Shown here: positions 51,620 through 62,200 of the stretch, one piece after another
How the letters are laid out: each line of letters begins with the position of its first letter
Numbering within the stretch: the stretch's first letter is position 1
From: Paenibacillus oryzae
GTDB taxonomy: Bacteria > Bacillota > Bacilli > Paenibacillales > Paenibacillaceae
Assembly: GCF_001675045.1 (NCBI RefSeq)
Contig: NZ_LYPA01000046.1
Coordinates: forward strand, 91,678-155,677
Direction of reading: 5' to 3'
DNA length: 64,000 nt
Translations under genes and position numbers: made by a program
Notes under the pieces: generated by a model
What the model saw: the letters and a program-made list of their open reading frames with translations, nothing else
The model's database searches: none
Told to the model about the DNA's origin: nothing

Positions 51620-52900
51620 TCAAATGATATTTTCGTCCATCGCCTTGACGATAAGGGCTGCAAACAGGCTGTTGGACCATGCAAACCATTCGCGGGAGAA
51701 ATCGGAAGGATCGTCGGGATGAAAGCCTTCGTGCATAAAGCCCGTATCGGCGTCCGTATCCATCAGCATCTGAATCAGCTCCTTGATCTCCTCCTCATTG
51801 TCCGAGGTCAATGCCTGCATCGATAAGGCCATATGCCATACGTAGCCGCCAGGCGTATGCGGGCTGCCGATGCCTTTGGCATGTTTGCCTTCAAAATAAA
51901 ACGGGTTATCGAAGCTGAGCGCAAACCGGCGCGTATTCTGATAAACCGGATCATCCGCGCCAACGTAGCCGATATAAGGAATGGAAAGCAGGCCGGGCGT
52001 TCCGGCATCGTCCATCAGGCAATAGTTGCCGTAGCCGTCGGTTTCGTAGGCATAGATACGTCCGTAAACGGGATGGTTAACAATTCCGTAGTGGCGAATG
52101 CCAAAGTCGATTTCCTTGCGCAGCTTCTCCGCCCGTTCCGCCAGACGTTTGTCCCCGTAAATATCCGTTGCGATTTCGATAATATGGCCCAGCACCACAA
52201 CAGCGAACATATTGGAAGGAACATGATAGCCGAACACGTTGGCATCGTCGCTTGGACGGAAGCCGGACCAGGTCATGCCCGTATAGTTACACGGCATGCC
52301 GTGCCCGTCATTGGGCAGCGTTTCCGTCTCCTGATGAGTTTGCCTTCTAAAGAAATAGCCGGAGCGCTCCTCGTGCTTCTGCTCCGTGATCATCACTTCC
52401 ACAATCGAGGTTAACGCTTGATAACATTCGGGTGTGAAAATGGAGGTTTGGCCCGCTATTTTCCAATAATCATACATTAGCTGAACCGGAAAGCAGAGGG
52501 AGTCCAGCTCGTATTTGCGCTCCCACATCCAGGGATTCAGATTGCAATCGTCGGTATCGCGGTAATGCCGGTCATTGGCCGTTTCGTTAAAGGCATTTGT
52601 GTACGGGTCTATATTCATGTAGAGGATTTGCCGGGCGATCAAGCCGCCGATAATTCTCTGCAATTCCTCATCATCCTTGGCAAAAGGAATATAATGGCGA
52701 ACCTGCTCCGTGGAATCGCGCAGCCACATCGCATGAATATCGCCGGTAAAAACAAACGTAGTTCCGTCCTCCAATAATTTGACGGTTGTTTCCAGCGTAT
52801 TGGGGAATGTATTGCGGAATAATTTTTGCAGCTTGGGATGTCCGGCAAGTCGTTTGTCGGCCTCGTCTAGAAAAACGCTGATGCTTTTTGGCAATGTCAT
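51620..52900 (-). CDS. GH125 exo-alpha-1,6-mannosidase
   Basis: The 426-residue protein has normal GH125 length and the family blocks TFVFTGDIHAMWLRDSTEQV, NIDPYTNAFNE, WMWERKYELDSLCFPVQL and ASNMFAVV-like segments (here VPSNMFAVVVLG). GH125 enzymes are metal-independent inverting alpha-1,6-mannosidases. No signal peptide is visible, so it acts on imported oligosaccharides. The ATG at 52900 is chosen because GGGAGGA lies seven bases upstream; the frame upstream to 53287 is fortuitous. It is divergent from the sugar importer and shares the control region with it. Confidence 0.93.
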   Translation of the reverse strand: MTLPKSISVFLDEADKRLAGHPKLQKLFRNTFPNTLETTVKLLEDGTTFVFTGDIHAMWLRDSTEQVRHYIPFAKDDEELQRIIGGLIARQILYMNIDPYTNAFNETANDRHYRDTDDCNLNPWMWERKYELDSLCFPVQLMYDYWKIAGQTSIFTPECYQALTSIVEVMITEQKHEERSGYFFRRQTHQETETLPNDGHGMPCNYTGMTWSGFRPSDDANVFGYHVPSNMFAVVVLGHIIEIATDIYGDKRLAERAEKLRKEIDFGIRHYGIVNHPVYGRIYAYETDGYGNYCLMDDAGTPGLLSIPYIGYVGADDPVYQNTRRFALSFDNPFYFEGKHAKGIGSPHTPGGYVWHMALSMQALTSDNEEEIKELIQMLMDTDADTGFMHEGFHPDDPSDFSREWFAWSNSLFAALIVKAMDENII

Positions 52901-53021
52901 TAAGGGGTCCTCCCGGTTGTTGGTTATGATCGCTTTAGCATTCACCCAACAGGATGGCATAAGGGCGCAGAGGTGGCAATATGTATAATTTGCACAACAG
53001 GAAAGCGGTTCAAAAACAACA

Positions 53022-53160
53022 CATAAGCGCTTACAATTCGCCCTGAAAAACGTGTTGTTTCTGTTTTGACAATGGTCAAAGCCCTTATGCATCAAGGGGT
53101 TTGGCCTTTTTTGTATGCGCTTCAAATACGACATATGTTGCCGCTTGGAAAGCGCTTCTA
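53022..53160 (+). promoter_or_regulatory. Control region of the mannoside locus
   Basis: Between the divergent GH125 and importer genes lie two palindromic CcpA-box candidates with AAGCGCTT cores (CATAAGCGCTTACA at 53022-53035 and GGAAAGCGCTTCTA at 53147-53160, each about two mismatches from consensus). A perfect inverted repeat TTTGAC-AATG-GTCAAA (53065-53080) overlaps a TTGACA-like -35 and could be a local regulator site. No regulator gene is in the locus within this window. Confidence 0.42.
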
Positions 53161-53207
53161 TAATTTGAGGAAGAGCGGCACAGGAACAGGAAAGGGGCTT
53201 GAAAGGA

Positions 53208-54161
53208 ATGAAGGACAAGGCAAGGCAAGCGCTTCCGGTATCCGCCATATCGTCGTCCGGCGGTTTGGGGAAACGGGTGAAGCGCAACTGGGAGCTGTAC
53301 TTATTTATCCTTCCGGCATTACTTTATTTTGCGGTATTTCATTATGGACCCATGTACGGCATTCAGATCGCCTTCAAACATTTTGTTCCCACTAAAGGGA
53401 TAACGGGCAGCGAGTGGATCGGCTTCCAGCACTTCGAACGGTTTTTCAACTCGCATTATTTTTGGGATTTGCTCTGGAATACGCTCAGCATCAGCTTTTA
53501 TGAGCTGGCTGTCGGCTTTCCGCTTCCTATCATATTGGCCCTTGCTTTTAACGAAATTCGCAACGGGGCGTTCAAAAAAACGGTGCAGACCGTTACATAC
53601 GCGCCCCATTTTATTTCCATCGTCGTTATGGCGGGCATGATCATTACATTCCTGTCCCCGTCCAGCGGCATGATCGTACGGGTTATCGAGGCGTTTGGCA
53701 TTGACGCGCCCCAATTTTTGAATGATCCCGCCTGGTTCAAGACGGTTTACGTCATTTCGGGCGTCTGGCAAAACGCGGGTTGGGGAACGATCATTTATTT
53801 GGCCGCTCTGTCAGCGGTTGATCCGCAGCTGCATGAAGCGGCCATTGTGGACGGAGCCAGCCGGTTTAAACGAATGCTCCATATCAACCTGCCAACGATC
53901 ATTCCCACCATTACCATTTTGCTTATTTTGAACATGGGCAATATTTTGGGCGTGGGCTACGAAAAAATATTGCTTCTGCAAAACTCGCTTAACCTGGAAA
54001 GCTCGGATGTCATATCGACCTTTGTATACCGTTCGGGTCTCGTCGGCCAGCAATACAGCTTTTCGACGGCCGTCGGCGTTTTCAACTCGGTTATCAATGC
54101 TCTGATGCTGATTACCGTCAACCAAATTGCCAAGCGCACAAGCGAAACAAGCTTGTGGTAA
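53208..54161 (+). CDS. LplB-type sugar ABC importer permease
   Basis: The 317-residue membrane protein has six helices and the EAA loop EAAIVDGASRFKRMLHINLP that contacts the ATPase. It is of the LplB/YteP branch, importers of oligosaccharides such as rhamnogalacturonan or N-glycan fragments. Those systems usually share an MsmX-like ATPase encoded elsewhere, and no ATPase is present here. ATG 53208 is used (AAAGGGG eleven bases upstream); TTG 53199 is an alternative. It is first in the importer-glycosidase operon. Confidence 0.91.
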   Translation: MKDKARQALPVSAISSSGGLGKRVKRNWELYLFILPALLYFAVFHYGPMYGIQIAFKHFVPTKGITGSEWIGFQHFERFFNSHYFWDLLWNTLSISFYELAVGFPLPIILALAFNEIRNGAFKKTVQTVTYAPHFISIVVMAGMIITFLSPSSGMIVRVIEAFGIDAPQFLNDPAWFKTVYVISGVWQNAGWGTIIYLAALSAVDPQLHEAAIVDGASRFKRMLHINLPTIIPTITILLILNMGNILGVGYEKILLLQNSLNLESSDVISTFVYRSGLVGQQYSFSTAVGVFNSVINALMLITVNQIAKRTSETSLW

Positions 54162-54180
54162 GGGGAAGGAGAAGGATAAG

Positions 54181-55092
54181 ATGGTGAAGTCTATAAAAGA
54201 ATCCCCTTCGGATCGGGTGTTTCTGGCGCTTAATTATGTGTATCTGATTATCGCGCTAGTTATTGTTCTCTATCCGTTGATCTATATTGTTAGCGCCTCC
54301 ATCAGCACGCCGAAGTTTGTCAGCTCGGGCGAAATGTGGCTGTTCCCGAAGGGGCTGACGCTGGATGGGTACAAGCTGGTGTTTAATAATCCGAAAATTT
54401 GGAACGGCTATGGCAATACGCTGCTTTATACGAGCGTTGGCACCTTGCTGAACCTGGCTGTCACGCTGCCGGCCGCCTACGCGTTAAGCCGCTCCGATTT
54501 TGCCGGCCGGAATATGTTTATGGGAATCTTTCTGGTTACGATGTTTTTTAACGGGGGCATGATTCCCCTGTATCTGACGATCAAAAACCTGAACCTGATC
54601 AATTCCATGGGCGCTTTGATTTTGCCGGTAGCGGCATCCGTATGGAATATCATCGTGTCCAGAACGTTTTTTCAGTCCACCATTCCAAAGGAGCTGCAGG
54701 AGGCCGCCCATGTCGACGGCGCAACAAACTTCCGGCTGTTTATCAAAATCGTTTTGCCGTTGTCGGCTCCCATCATCGCGGTTATGGCGCTTTTCTACGG
54801 CGTCGGCCATTGGAACAGCTATTTTCCGGCTTTGATTTATTTGAACGACGAAATGAAATATCCCCTGCAGATGGTTCTGCGCCAAATTCTGGTGCTGCAG
54901 GAGATGTCCGCGGAAACGACGGGCGCGGCGATCAGCGGCGATATTGCCCAAGCCATGAACAACAAGGCCGAAATCGCGGCGCTGGTCAAATACGCCGTCA
55001 TTATCGTATCCACCTTGCCGGTTGTCATTTTGTATCCGTTCCTGCAACGCTATTTTGTCCAAGGGGTCATGATCGGCTCCGTCAAAGGTTAG
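54181..55092 (+). CDS. LplC-type sugar ABC importer permease
   Basis: The 303-residue membrane protein has six helices and the EAA loop EAAHVDGATNFRLFIKIVLPL, as in LplC/YtcP permeases. It should form the channel with the preceding permease. The ATG at 54181 follows GGAGAAGG; the frame back to 54127 overlaps the first permease. Confidence 0.92.
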   Translation: MVKSIKESPSDRVFLALNYVYLIIALVIVLYPLIYIVSASISTPKFVSSGEMWLFPKGLTLDGYKLVFNNPKIWNGYGNTLLYTSVGTLLNLAVTLPAAYALSRSDFAGRNMFMGIFLVTMFFNGGMIPLYLTIKNLNLINSMGALILPVAASVWNIIVSRTFFQSTIPKELQEAAHVDGATNFRLFIKIVLPLSAPIIAVMALFYGVGHWNSYFPALIYLNDEMKYPLQMVLRQILVLQEMSAETTGAAISGDIAQAMNNKAEIAALVKYAVIIVSTLPVVILYPFLQRYFVQGVMIGSVKG

Positions 55093-55222
55093 CTTTCTCC
55101 GCATGAAATACCGTCCACGATGGTAATAGATGCATGCGGGGGCAGTCTGGCCCTTGAGGAGGCTCGTTAACCCGCGTCCATTTGTTATATATAAGCTGTT
55201 CAAAAAAAAGGGAGGAATTACA

Positions 55223-56812
55223 ATGAAAAGCTTGAAAAAAGGCGCTGCTGCATTATTGTCAACGGCGATGCTCGCAGGTTTGCTTGCCGGCTGCGGAAGC
55301 TCCGACAATAAACCGGGCCCCGCGGCAGAGGTCGAGGTAGCTAAAGAAGGATTCCCGATTGTAAATGAACAAATTTCGATGACGCTGACGGCGCCGGATG
55401 TCGGGATTCAGAACTGGAAGGACATGGCCGTGCTGCAAGAGATGGAAAAGCTGACCAACATCAAGATGGTTTTCAACAATGCGCCCAAAGAAAGCTTTGA
55501 TACAAAGAAAAACCTCATTTTTACAAGCGGCGAATATCCCGACGTGTTTTATGCGGCTGGCCTGACGCCGGCGGAGCAAATGAACTACGGAGAGCAAGGC
55601 ATCCTTATTCCGCTTGAGGACCTCATTGAAACTCATGCTCCCAATATCAAAAAAGTGCTGGAAGAAAATCCGGAGGTGAAAAAGTCGATCACCGCACCGG
55701 ACGGCCATATCTACTCGCTGCCGGTTATCGAGTTCAACCAGCCGTGGTACCGCAATCCGCTTTGGTACAATGGAGATTTTCTGGACGCGCTTGGCTATGA
55801 CAAGCTGCCTGAAACGACGGAGGAGCTGTATACGTTCCTCAAGCGCGTTAAGGAAGAGGACCCCAACAAAAACGGACAAGCTGACGAAATCCCGCTTACC
55901 TCTGTAAATCTGCGCGATATTCGCACATGGCTGCTTGGCGCTTACGGCATCTACGAGGAAGAAATTTTCGTGGACGACAACGATGTTGTGCACTACACGC
56001 CGATGCTGGACGGCTACAAGGAATATCTGGTTTTCCTGAACCGCCTGTGGAAGGAAGACCTGCTGGACCACGAAACGTTCTCGCAAACGGCCGAGCAGAA
56101 AAAAGCAAAGGCGCAAAATAATCAGGTTGCCTTGTTCTCTGACTGGAACGCCTATATGACGCTTGGCGGAGAGCCCAGCATGGATGATCCGATGTTCCTG
56201 CCTGTCAAAAGCGAATTTGTAGACAAAGCCGTCATTGCCAAAAACAAAGGCGTTAATACGGGAGCATTCGCTATTTCCAAAACAAATGCGTACCCTGAAG
56301 CCGCAATGCGCTGGGTGGATTACATTTACGGCTATGAAGGCGCTATGTTGTTCAACAAAGGGCCTGAGGGCGTTCTCTGGGAGTACGAGGATCGCGACAG
56401 CTTGACCAAAAAATATTTGCCGGTTCCAGGCGGCGGAGACCGCGAGGATTACCGCGCGACGCTGACGCCGAACTACGGCATTCCGGCTCCTACCATTTCG
56501 ATTCCCGAAATTCAAAAAGGGCTGACGGGCGAGTTCGATGACTGGGTAGTCAACGAGTCCAAAACAAAGCTGCTGGACAACGGCGCCAGAATCCCTTATC
56601 CAACCTTGTTCCTGACCGCTGACGAGCAGGGCGAGGTAACGATGCTTACCTCCGATTTGACAACTTATGTTCGTCAGATGGAAGCCAAGTTTATTACGGG
56701 AGCGGAAGCGCTGGACAAATGGGACAGCTACATCGCAACCTTGAAAAACATGGGCGGCGACCGCATGCAGGCTATCTACCAGGCTGCTTATGACAGATGG
56801 AAAAACAGCTAA
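55223..56812 (+). CDS. LplA-type extracellular sugar-binding lipoprotein
   Basis: The 529-residue protein has a lipoprotein signal peptide with lipobox LAGC (Cys24) and the large LplA-type binding-protein fold (about 500 residues, with KMVFNNAPKESFDTKKNLIF and YPDVFYAAGL). It captures oligosaccharide outside the cell for the two permeases upstream. ATG 55223 has GGGAGGA eight bases upstream. It is followed by an element B fragment and a hairpin before the glycosidase genes, so it may be expressed above them. Confidence 0.92.
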   Translation: MKSLKKGAAALLSTAMLAGLLAGCGSSDNKPGPAAEVEVAKEGFPIVNEQISMTLTAPDVGIQNWKDMAVLQEMEKLTNIKMVFNNAPKESFDTKKNLIFTSGEYPDVFYAAGLTPAEQMNYGEQGILIPLEDLIETHAPNIKKVLEENPEVKKSITAPDGHIYSLPVIEFNQPWYRNPLWYNGDFLDALGYDKLPETTEELYTFLKRVKEEDPNKNGQADEIPLTSVNLRDIRTWLLGAYGIYEEEIFVDDNDVVHYTPMLDGYKEYLVFLNRLWKEDLLDHETFSQTAEQKKAKAQNNQVALFSDWNAYMTLGGEPSMDDPMFLPVKSEFVDKAVIAKNKGVNTGAFAISKTNAYPEAAMRWVDYIYGYEGAMLFNKGPEGVLWEYEDRDSLTKKYLPVPGGGDREDYRATLTPNYGIPAPTISIPEIQKGLTGEFDDWVVNESKTKLLDNGARIPYPTLFLTADEQGEVTMLTSDLTTYVRQMEAKFITGAEALDKWDSYIATLKNMGGDRMQAIYQAAYDRWKNS

Positions 56813-56826
56813 AAAAAGTTCTATAT

Positions 56827-56875
56827 GAGTTGAACAAAAGAGCTACAGCGGTGTAGGCTGGCGCGTGAAAAGATT
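56827..56875. mobile_element. Element B end fragment
   Basis: GAGTTGAACAAAAGAGCTAC and the following AGCGGTGTAGGCTGGCGCGTG match the element B end seen at 34400, 42976 and 51571. It lies just after the binding-protein stop. Confidence 0.6.
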
Positions 56876-56888
56876 TTCCGTCTCATCT

Positions 56889-56930
56889 CTTGCCGGTTTG
56901 GGGTTATGTCTCCGGGCCGGCAAGATTTTA
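56889..56930 (+). terminator. Intercistronic hairpin before the GH3 gene
   Basis: CTTGCCGG (56889-56896) pairs with CCGGCAAG (56917-56924) and is followed by ATTTTATAA. It is probably a partial terminator that lowers glycosidase expression relative to the binding protein. Confidence 0.5.
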
Positions 56931-56957
56931 TAACTACCGGCGAAAGGCGGCCTTCAG

Positions 56958-59267
56958 GTGAATATGGACAAAAGGACCGAAGCGCGAAGCAAAGCGGACG
57001 AGCTGCTCTCCCGCATGACCGTCGCCGAAAAAATCGGACAATTGATCCAGCCGTTTGGCTGGAAATGCTACGAAAAGCAGGCAGACGGAAGCATTGCGCT
57101 AACGGAGTCGTTCAAAGAGCAGATTAGAAGCGGCGCCGTGGGATCGTTATACGGAGTGCTCAGGGCTGACCCCTGGACGGAGGTTACGCTCGATACAGGC
57201 ATGACTCCGGAGCAGGGAGCCCGGGCAATCAATGAAATTCAGGACTACGCGATGAAGCATTCAAGGCTCGGCATACCTATTCTGTTCGGCGAAGAATGCT
57301 CGCACGGACATATGGCCATTGGGGCGACGGTATTCCCTGTGCCGCTGCTGCTTGGCTCAACATGGAATGTGGAGCTGTACAAGGAGATGTGCCGGGCGGT
57401 TGCGCTTGAAACGCGCAGCCAGGGCGGAGCGGCGACTTATTCGCCCGTGCTCGACGTTGTCCGCGATCCGCGTTGGGGCAGGACGGAGGAATGCTTTGGC
57501 GAGGACCCTTATCTGATTGCCGAGTTTGGCGTTGCGGCAGTCGAGGGGATGCAAGGCGACGATTTGGCCGCCGAGGACAGCATCATGGTCACGCTCAAGC
57601 ATTTCGCCGGCTATGGCAGCACCGAGGGCGGACGCAATGCGCAGCCGGCCCATATGGGCTTGCGCGAGCTTCACGAGGTCGATTTGCTTCCTTTCCGCAA
57701 AGCGGTAGAAGCAGGAGCTCGCTCCGTCATGACGGCTTACAACGAAATCGACGGCATTCCATGCACGAGCAATCCTTATCTGCTTAACGAGGTATTGCGC
57801 GGCGATTGGGGCTTCGACGGCTTTGTCATTACGGATTGCGGCGCTTTGGGCCTGCTTGTGAACGGGCAAAACGTAGCCGCAAACGGCGAGGAAGCGGTCA
57901 AGCTGGCGCTTGAAGCCGGGACGGATATGGAGATGTCGGGCGAAATGTATACCAAGCATTTGTTGTCCGCTCTGGAGCAAGGACTGCTGAGCGAGGAAAC
58001 GCTGGATAAGGCCGTTCAGCGCGTGCTGCAATTGAAATTCGAGCTGGGGCTGTTTCAGAAGCCGCCGGCGAATCCCGCCAAGGCGGCCGAGGTCATCGGC
58101 TGCGAGGAACACGCCAGGCTGGCCCGCCAGCTTGCCGCCGAAGGCATCGTGCTCCTCAAAAACGATAACCAAACGTTGCCGCTTGGCAAAGACATCGGCA
58201 AAGTCGCCGTTATTGGCCCCAACGCGAATGCGCCGTACAACCAGTTGGGCGACTATACCTCTCCTCAGGCGGACGGAGACATAGCGACGCTGCTGGATGG
58301 CGTTTGCGCCGCGCTTGGCGGCGACCGGGAGCGTGTCTTATACGCTCCTGGCTGCCGGATTCGGGAGGAAGGCCGCGCAGGCTTTGCGACTGCTCTGGAC
58401 AAGGCGCGGCAGGCGGATGCCATCATCGTGGCGGTCGGCGGCTCCAGCGCCCGGGATTTTGGAGAAGGCACTATTGATCTTGTAACGGGCGCATCGGTCG
58501 TGACCGAAAACGCCTTGAGCGAGATGGAATGCGGCGAAGGCATCGATAGAATGACGCTTAATCTGCTTGGTTCGCAGCTGGAGCTTGTACAGGAGCTGAA
58601 GAAGCTGGGCAAGCCGCTTATCGTCGTTTACATTAATGGACGGCCAATCGCGGAGCCATGGATTGTGGATAATGCCGACGCCATTGTGGAAGCCTGGTAT
58701 CCGGGTCAGGAGGGCGGCCATGCGCTGGCCGATATTTTGTTCGGCGACGTCAATCCGTCAGGCAAGCTGACGGTCAGCATTCCGCGCCATGTGGGGCAGC
58801 TTCCCGTTTATTACTACAAGCGGCGCACCCGAAACAAGCGTTATCTTGAGATGGATTTTGAAGCGCAATATCCCTTTGGCTTTGGCCTCAGCTACACGAC
58901 GTTTCAGTACGAAGGGCTGACCATTGAGGATGCGGAGCAAGGCACGGAGGACTATGCCGTCGCCGTGGCGGAGGTGCGCAATAGTGGCGAGGCTGCCGGT
59001 TATGAGGTGGTTCAGCTCTATGTAACCGATCATGCCGCTTCGGTCACCCGTCCTTTAAAATCGCTGAAGGGTTTTGCCAAGGTGTGGCTGGAGCCGGGTG
59101 AAAGCAAGCAGGTCCGCTTCGCCATCGGAAGAGAGCAGTTGGAATTCGTTGATCAAAGGCTGCAGCGCGTCGTGGAGGACGGAGCCTTTACTATAACGGT
59201 CGGACCGAGCAGCCGCGAAGGGTTGGAAGCGGGGCTCGTTATCGGCGTGGGAGGCAGATTGGCTTGA
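56958..59267 (+). CDS. GH3 beta-glycosidase
   Basis: The 769-residue protein has the GH3 catalytic barrel (LGIPILFGEECSHG, YSPVLDVVRDPRWGRTEECF, VTLKHFAGYG, nucleophile Asp about 293 in FVITDCGA). The alpha/beta sandwich domain (EGIVLLKNDNQTLPL) and a C-terminal fibronectin III-like domain follow. It should be a retaining enzyme acting on beta-linked sugars; the exact sugar is uncertain (glucose, xylose or GlcNAc side). No signal peptide is seen. The GTG start 56958 has AAAGGCGG upstream; ATG 56964 is an alternative. It overlaps the GH38 gene by four bases (TTGA). Confidence 0.93.
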   Translation: MNMDKRTEARSKADELLSRMTVAEKIGQLIQPFGWKCYEKQADGSIALTESFKEQIRSGAVGSLYGVLRADPWTEVTLDTGMTPEQGARAINEIQDYAMKHSRLGIPILFGEECSHGHMAIGATVFPVPLLLGSTWNVELYKEMCRAVALETRSQGGAATYSPVLDVVRDPRWGRTEECFGEDPYLIAEFGVAAVEGMQGDDLAAEDSIMVTLKHFAGYGSTEGGRNAQPAHMGLRELHEVDLLPFRKAVEAGARSVMTAYNEIDGIPCTSNPYLLNEVLRGDWGFDGFVITDCGALGLLVNGQNVAANGEEAVKLALEAGTDMEMSGEMYTKHLLSALEQGLLSEETLDKAVQRVLQLKFELGLFQKPPANPAKAAEVIGCEEHARLARQLAAEGIVLLKNDNQTLPLGKDIGKVAVIGPNANAPYNQLGDYTSPQADGDIATLLDGVCAALGGDRERVLYAPGCRIREEGRAGFATALDKARQADAIIVAVGGSSARDFGEGTIDLVTGASVVTENALSEMECGEGIDRMTLNLLGSQLELVQELKKLGKPLIVVYINGRPIAEPWIVDNADAIVEAWYPGQEGGHALADILFGDVNPSGKLTVSIPRHVGQLPVYYYKRRTRNKRYLEMDFEAQYPFGFGLSYTTFQYEGLTIEDAEQGTEDYAVAVAEVRNSGEAAGYEVVQLYVTDHAASVTRPLKSLKGFAKVWLEPGESKQVRFAIGREQLEFVDQRLQRVVEDGAFTITVGPSSREGLEAGLVIGVGGRLA

Positions 59268-62200
59268 AAGCATTCCAGCGTTTTGCCCGCTGGCTGGAGA
59301 AGCAACAATGGAGGCAGCAGCTTCCATTGTCCCGCTGGCATGTGAAGAAGCTTCGTTATGCGGACCCTGGCGTTTATGAAAATCTGACGGAGGACTGGAG
59401 TCTCACCAACGTTTCGAATTTGGCCGACGGACATGGCACAACCTACATGCTTCGTCAGCAGGTTGTGGTGCCGGAGGGCTGGCAGCCGGGAGAAGCGGCG
59501 ATTACCTACCATGGCGGAGGTGAAGGCCTGCTGCGTTTGAATGGCGAGCCCTATCACGGCCTGGACGCCAATCACTGGTTTGTCGCGCTTCCTGCGGGCT
59601 GCCGCGCGGGAGACGAGCTGCTGCTGGAGATCGAGCTGTACGATCCCATACCGGAGCCGGTTGATCCGCTGAATGGACAATCGAAGCAAAAACCGCCCAT
59701 CAACGGCATTTCGCTGTCGCTGGTGCAGGTGAACCAGCATGTTTACCGGCTCTTCCATACGGTGCTTGCCGTGCAGGAAGCAGCGGCTTTACTCCCGGAG
59801 GGGAATCTTCAAAAAACGAGGCTGGAGGCAGCCCTAAAGGATACCATTGCCCGCGTATACGAGCCAGGCGGAGATGCCGTGGCCGAGCCTGCGTATTTGG
59901 TGCAGGCAGAAGCTGATCTGAGAAAAGCGGCGGAACTTGCCGGACAAGCCGCAGGCTGCAACGGATTTATGCATATGGTGGGCCAGTCCCATATTGATAT
60001 CGCCTGGCTTTGGCCGATCAAGGAAACGGTTCGCAAGGTCAGCCGGACCTTTTCGACGGTGCTTGCTCTTATGGAGCGTTATCCCGATTTTCGCTATTCG
60101 CAAAGCCAGCCCATTCTGTACGCGTTCGTCAAGGAGTATTATCCGGGGCTGTACGAACGGATCAAGCAGCGCATCGCGGAAGGCCGCTGGGAGCTTGTGG
60201 GCGGCATGTGGGTGGAGCCGGATTTGAACATGCCGAGCGGAGAGTCGCTTGTTCGCCAGATGCTTGCCGGACAACGGTTTTACGAGAAGGAGTTCGGCAA
60301 GCGCTCCTCCATCGAGTGGCTGCCCGACACCTTCGGCTATTGCGCATCGCTGCCGCAGCTGCTTAAGGGAGCCGGCGTGGACTATTTTATGACAACCAAG
60401 CTGGGCTGGAATGATACCAATCCGTTTCCTTATACCCTGTTCAACTGGGTGGGCATCGACGGCTCGCGCATCCTGGCATACCAGAACCACGGCGTTAACG
60501 AGCATACGCGCCCCAGAGAGCTGCAGGAGCATTGGGCGTCGTTTGGAGAGAAGGACAAGCATGAGGAGCTTATGCTGCTGTACGGCCATGGCGACGGCGG
60601 AGGCGGCGTGACGCATGAAATGCTGGAATATATGGAGCGTTCCGCATTAGCCGCCGGACAGCCCAAGGCGGAATATTCCACCGCCAAACGTTTTTTTGAC
60701 GGCGTAGACGCAAGCGGGGCAAAGCTGCCGGAATGGCATGGCGACTTGTATTTGGAGCTGCACCGGGGTACGTATACGACCCATGCCCGGAACAAGCGGA
60801 GCAACCGTCTGGCCGAAGGGCTGTATCGGGCAGCGGAGCTGTGGCTGAGCCTGTCCGGCGGGCGGGACCGCTTGGCTTTTGATGAAGCAAGGGAGCGGCT
60901 GGAGCAGGGGTGGAAGCTGATTCTTCTTAATCAGTTCCACGACATTATTCCCGGTACGTCGATTCCGGAGATATATGTGACCTCGGCTGCTCATTACGAA
61001 AAAATTATGACGCTTGGCAACGAGGCCTTGAAGCTAGCTATGGGTATGATGGCTGAGAGACTGGATACCTCGGGAGAAGGAAGGGCCTTTGTTGTTTTCA
61101 ACAGTCTTGGCTGGGAGCGGGAAGGAAGGGTTAGCCTTCCGTTCCAGCCGGGTATGGAGGAGCTGGAGGCTTTCGGGGAGGATGGCAGCAGGCTGTGCAT
61201 GCAGCTGGAGCCTGCCGTGAAGCAGGGAGAAGCCGCAAGTCTCTCCGTTATGGCTGGTGCTGTTCCCGCGTTTGGCTGCAAGACCATTTGGCTGCGGGAG
61301 AGAAGCGCAGGAGAGACTGGAGAATCTTTAGCTAAAGGCAACAAGCTTATCCCTTCCTTGGCGCCCGTGCAGGAAAGCGTAACGATTTCTCTGGAATACC
61401 CAACTGTTCTGCTTGAGCTCGAAACGGATTATTACAGTATTCGCTTGAATGAAAACGGACAGATCAGCCGTCTTTACGACAAGCAATGCAGCCGCGAGCT
61501 TGTTCCAGACGGGCGCTGCGGCAACGAGCTTCAATTATTCCATGATACGCCGGAGCTATGGGACGCTTGGGATATCGCGAAGGATTACGAGGATCGTCCT
61601 GCAGGCGCTCAAGTTTTGAGAGATTGGCGCCTGCTGGAGCAAAGCGGCGACCGGATTATTGTGGAGCTGGAATGGGAGCTTGGCAGCTCGCTTATCCGCC
61701 AGCAGATGGTTGTTCCGTTACATGAGCGAAGGCTGGAGTTCCGCACCTTTGCGGATTGGCGGGAAAACCACAAGCTGCTGAAGGTGGCATTTCCGCTTGC
61801 GATGAATGCGGCAAAAGCAACCTATGAAATTCCGTTTGGCGCCTTGGAGAGGCCGACTCACCGCAATACGAGCTGGGAGCAGGCGCAATTCGAGGTATGC
61901 GGACACCGCTGGGCGGATTTGTCCGAGCATGGCTATGGCGTCAGCTTGCTGAACGATTGCAAATACGGCTATGACATTAAAGACTCCGTAATGCGGCTGT
62001 CGCTGCTTCGCGCGCCAAGCTGGCCGGACGCAGCCGCCGACCGGGGCGAGCATTTCTTTACGTATGCCCTTTATCCGCATGAAGGCGGCTGGCAGCAAGC
62101 GGGAACCGTACGCGAAGCGGCCATGCTCAACGAGCCGTTGCGGATTTATGACGCTGGCCGACAAGCGGAGGTCCATCCTGTCTGTCCAGTCCGTCCAGTC

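Noticed and set aside
52901..53287. N-terminal extension of the GH125 protein
   Set aside because: It would run through the divergent control region; ATG 52900 has GGGAGGA and gives the usual family length.
55259..56515. 418-codon ORF antisense to the binding-protein gene
   Set aside because: The plus strand encodes a complete LplA-type lipoprotein with signal peptide and ribosome site. The antisense frame matches no family and reflects codon bias.
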